Assembly (NCBI RefSeq): GCF_000004075.3
Contig: NC_026657.2
Location: 7,626,001-7,690,000 of the forward strand
DNA from: Cucumis sativus
Taxonomy: Eukaryota > Streptophyta > Magnoliopsida > Cucurbitales > Cucurbitaceae
Length of the DNA stretch: 64,000 nt
Reading direction: 5' to 3'
Below are positions 61,143 to 64,000 of this stretch, one piece after another. The first letter of the stretch is position 1. Every line of letters begins with the position of its first letter. Under the pieces are notes generated by a model, which saw only the letters and a list, made by a program, of their open reading frames with translations, did not search any database and was not told where the DNA came from. The position numbers were made by a program, and so were the translations under genes.

Positions 61143-64000
61143 CGTCTATTTTGAAGGAACTTCATGTTTTTATTGGAAACTTTATTTTGTAAGTTTCGTC
61201 TTCATCTCTGTTGTTAAAATTAATAAATAGAGTCAATGGTTAGGTGTAGTTCATTCCATCCTTTTAAAAGAATTACAAAAGTTCCACAAGCACTTATCAT
61301 TGGCATTTTATGGTGGAATTATACCTAACCTTCTGTCTAATGTTAATTATTATTTTTTTAGTTATGATGGAAATATTTGTGGAATATTGGTTACATTATA
61401 AGTTATTTTTACTCTTTAAATTTTGAATTCTTAACATGAAAAACTCGTGCAATAAATAAAAGCACTTTTTCCACTCATTCCTATAGTTCAAACAGGTTGT
61501 TAAAACTAATTGAAGTAAAAAGTAGATAGACTTAGCTAAGTCATTTTCATGCGTGACTTAGCTCAATAAAAAATCTATCGAAGTTAAACATAGAAAGAAT
61601 TATGATATGTTGTAATGTCAATAGTTTCATAATAAATTAGATGGGTGTGTTGCTTAACGTTGTAGAGTGTAAGTGGCGAGTTTGGCTCTACTTTAAGACA
61701 TGCACGTAGCCTATGTGTTTTCCTCGGACTTCATCCCATTCATGAGGTATAGATTAAAAAAACACATAATAAAATCTAAATATTATGTATACGTACAATT
61801 ACTTTTATTTTTCTTTTCTTGTTATCCAACCCTTTCAATCTCTACCTATATTAGTATAACAAGTCCTCCTTGTAGGACAAAGCTCAATAACATATATATA
61901 AAAAACTAACCTATTAAATATATAAATTCACGTTATAGGAATTAAACCAATGAAAAACAAAGGGACTATAATGCAAAATTACAAAGTTAGAAAGAACAAA
62001 AATGAGGTTTTTCACAAATAAATTTTTTGATAAAATATTTAGATTTCAGGTAACAAAGCCACTGAAAGTTAAAATTTATTATATTTTTTTATAAAGTTTA
62101 AATACGGTCAAATTGAAATATTTTTAAAAATAACAAAATAAATTAAAATATTTTCAACAAAAATTTAAATTCTATCATTATAGTATATCAATAACTATCA
62201 TGATAAAATTTTCTATAAATTGTAAATATTTTGTAAATCTTACTTAAAAAATTATGGTATATTCTTTTTTCTTTTTCTTTTTTCTTTTTTTTGACAATTT
62301 TCCAATAGAAGTAGTTGTTGAACAAAAAATTGGATGTGATAGAAAGGAGAAGAAGAGCAAAGCCACATTAAAAGGTGGACAAAATGAAACGATGACACAT
62401 GGCATTGACATGGTAATCTCCCCCAACAATATTGGCAAATCTAAACCAATTACATTTCGACAAAGAAACTCCTTACCCTTTCACATCACACCTCCCCTTC
62501 TTCTCCTACTACTACACTTTCACACCCTTTTATTATTATCATTTTGACCATTCCTAATATCTATTTTTGTTTTTCTATTATACATCGATGAACTTTTCCT
62601 TTTTTAAAAATATTTTATAACATTTTCTCATTTATAATAACTTTTTTCAAAAAAGAAAAAAAAAATGGCAAGAATCGTTAGGCATGTGATTTGCTTCAAT
62701 GTCACTCTCACTCCTCACCACTTCAACATCTCCCACTACAATCGTTGCTATTCTAATCTCTTCCCCTTTAACTCTCCCTCTCTCTTGTCTGTTGCTATCG
62801 TTTCCTTTTCATATTTATTTCCAATTTTGTGAATGTTTCCTTCCCTTAAACATTTTTTAAAATAATAAAATAGATTAAAATATTATTTATGATAATCACA
62901 TATAAACTTCTATCATTGTTTATCAATATCACTCATAGGAGAATATCAAATTTTAAAATATTTTTTTATGTTGTAAGTGTTATGCCAATTTGATACAATT
63001 CTCTTTTTCTTTTCCTTTGTTTATTTGTTGAATTATATTAGTTGTTCTAAAAATGAAAATCATATCTTCACTTCTTATTCTACATTTTTTGTCCTTTTAA
63101 ATTAAATATATCCTTTTTTTTTCCTTTTTCTCCTCTTTCTAGTGCGAAGTTAAGAGTATAATAATTGAATTTAGTTTTTTAACGGATAATTTGTAGAGGA
63201 ATATAATATTTGATAAAAAAAAATTACTCTTCATAGAAAAATCAAGTGTAATGAGTTTTGTATTTTATTGGTTTTGTTTTGTGAAGTGTAATGAATTTTC
63301 TAGTCTTGAAAAATAAATAGTTGCAAGTATAATAATTATATTCAAAATAATAAGATGTATAGTAACATTTTAAAATTTTTGATAAAATATATACCGTTCA
63401 TAGAAAAATCATGTGTAATAAGTTTTACGTTTTGTTCTATGGAGTATAAATAGTTTGTCGGTTTTTTCTAATTTATAAAAAACTTCATTTTAATATGATA
63501 ATTTTTAGAACAATTTTCTACGAGAAATCCAAACTTGAATAAAGTTGTCTCTCATTCTTAGATTTTAAAATGTTATATAACTAATTATTATGTTGTGAGT
63601 TTTATTTTAATTTAATCGTGTTTCAATGTGGTCTTTCAAAATCTACACGGTTAGCCTCGTTTTCTTTGTATCAAATACTGACGTTTGTATTTACAACGAT
63701 AGTGCTTATTAATCAATTTAAATTACTTATTAAGTAAAATTTTAAAAATTAAGATCATAATTAATAATTATTATTTTAATTTAAAATTTATCAATCCAAT
63801 TTGAACCTAAATACTAAAAAATATTGAAAATTCATGTCAGTTTTTCTATTTTTGATTACTTTTCTTAAATACAATCATTTAAACCAAATCATTTTTTTTT
63901 AAATTAAAACTTTGTGATCGTCATGTTATTTTTTTATTATTTTAAAAATATATCAAACATGGGGACTATTAAAAAGTGAAGAATCGATAAACTACAAGCC
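61143..64000. other. AT-rich intergenic DNA with repeat fragments, no gene seen
   Basis: Segments 62110-62240 and 62865-62990 share TCTATCATT, TATCAAT and AAAATATTTT words with 27585-27735, typical of Mutator-derived MITEs. Copies of the dispersed GTGTAATGAGTTTTG/GTGTAATAAGTTTT motif lie near 63245 and 63415. A CT-rich stretch at 62460-62540 resembles a leader but has no gene after it. Confidence 0.45.

Overview
This is a plant nuclear window, and almost certainly a eudicot. The evidence is AT-rich intergenic DNA, GT-AG introns, chloroplast- and mitochondrion-targeted housekeeping proteins, and Mutator-like, hAT-like and Cassandra-like repeats. The style of the repeats and proteins suggests Cucurbitaceae, which is inference only. 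Every exon join below was made by hand from reading frame, splice consensus and remembered family sequence; no search was run.

Layout. From 1 to 8 kb there are mostly repeats: a 211-bp tandem duplication at the left edge, a possible organelle-derived patch, and a 5S-rRNA-derived stretch that looks like a Cassandra LTR. Ten intact genes follow, plus one pseudogene: an intronless ERF transcription factor (-, 8.0-8.8 kb); PFC1, a plastid rRNA dimethyltransferase (+, 12.7-17.0 kb); a plastid fructosamine-3-kinase (-, 18.8-21.4 kb); a DUF4378-type protein (+, 23.4-24.9 kb); a UDP-sugar transporter of the UTR2 type (+, 29.3-33.4 kb); a REB1/TTF1-like Myb protein (-, 34.0-35.6 kb, with a non-coding first exon near 37.0 kb); a truncated HPR3 copy (+, 40.6-41.0 kb); an intact HPR3-like reductase (+, 41.8-43.3 kb); ADP-glucose phosphorylase (-, 45.5-47.1 kb); the mitochondrial CRM-domain splicing factor mCSF1 (+, 48.3-50.9 kb); and LPEAT2 (+, 53.4-59.5 kb). 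The last 4.5 kb shows no gene.

The most unusual part is 36.6-42.2 kb. The head-to-head pair REB1-like/HPR3 was tandemly duplicated with breakpoints inside both genes. This left an intact REB1-like gene, a truncated HPR3 copy, an orphan copy of the REB1 promoter and first exon, and an intact HPR3. The promoter of the truncated copy was then hit by a 2.5-kb non-autonomous Mutator-like element with ~65-bp terminal inverted repeats and a 10-bp target duplication. That element carries decayed fragments of two unrelated genes, a UGT92-like glycosyltransferase and the RGG tail of an RNA-binding protein, so it is a Pack-MULE.

The genes do not form a pathway. They are ordinary, mostly single-copy housekeeping or regulatory genes. 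I found no CRISPR array, tRNA gene, or novel multi-gene system.
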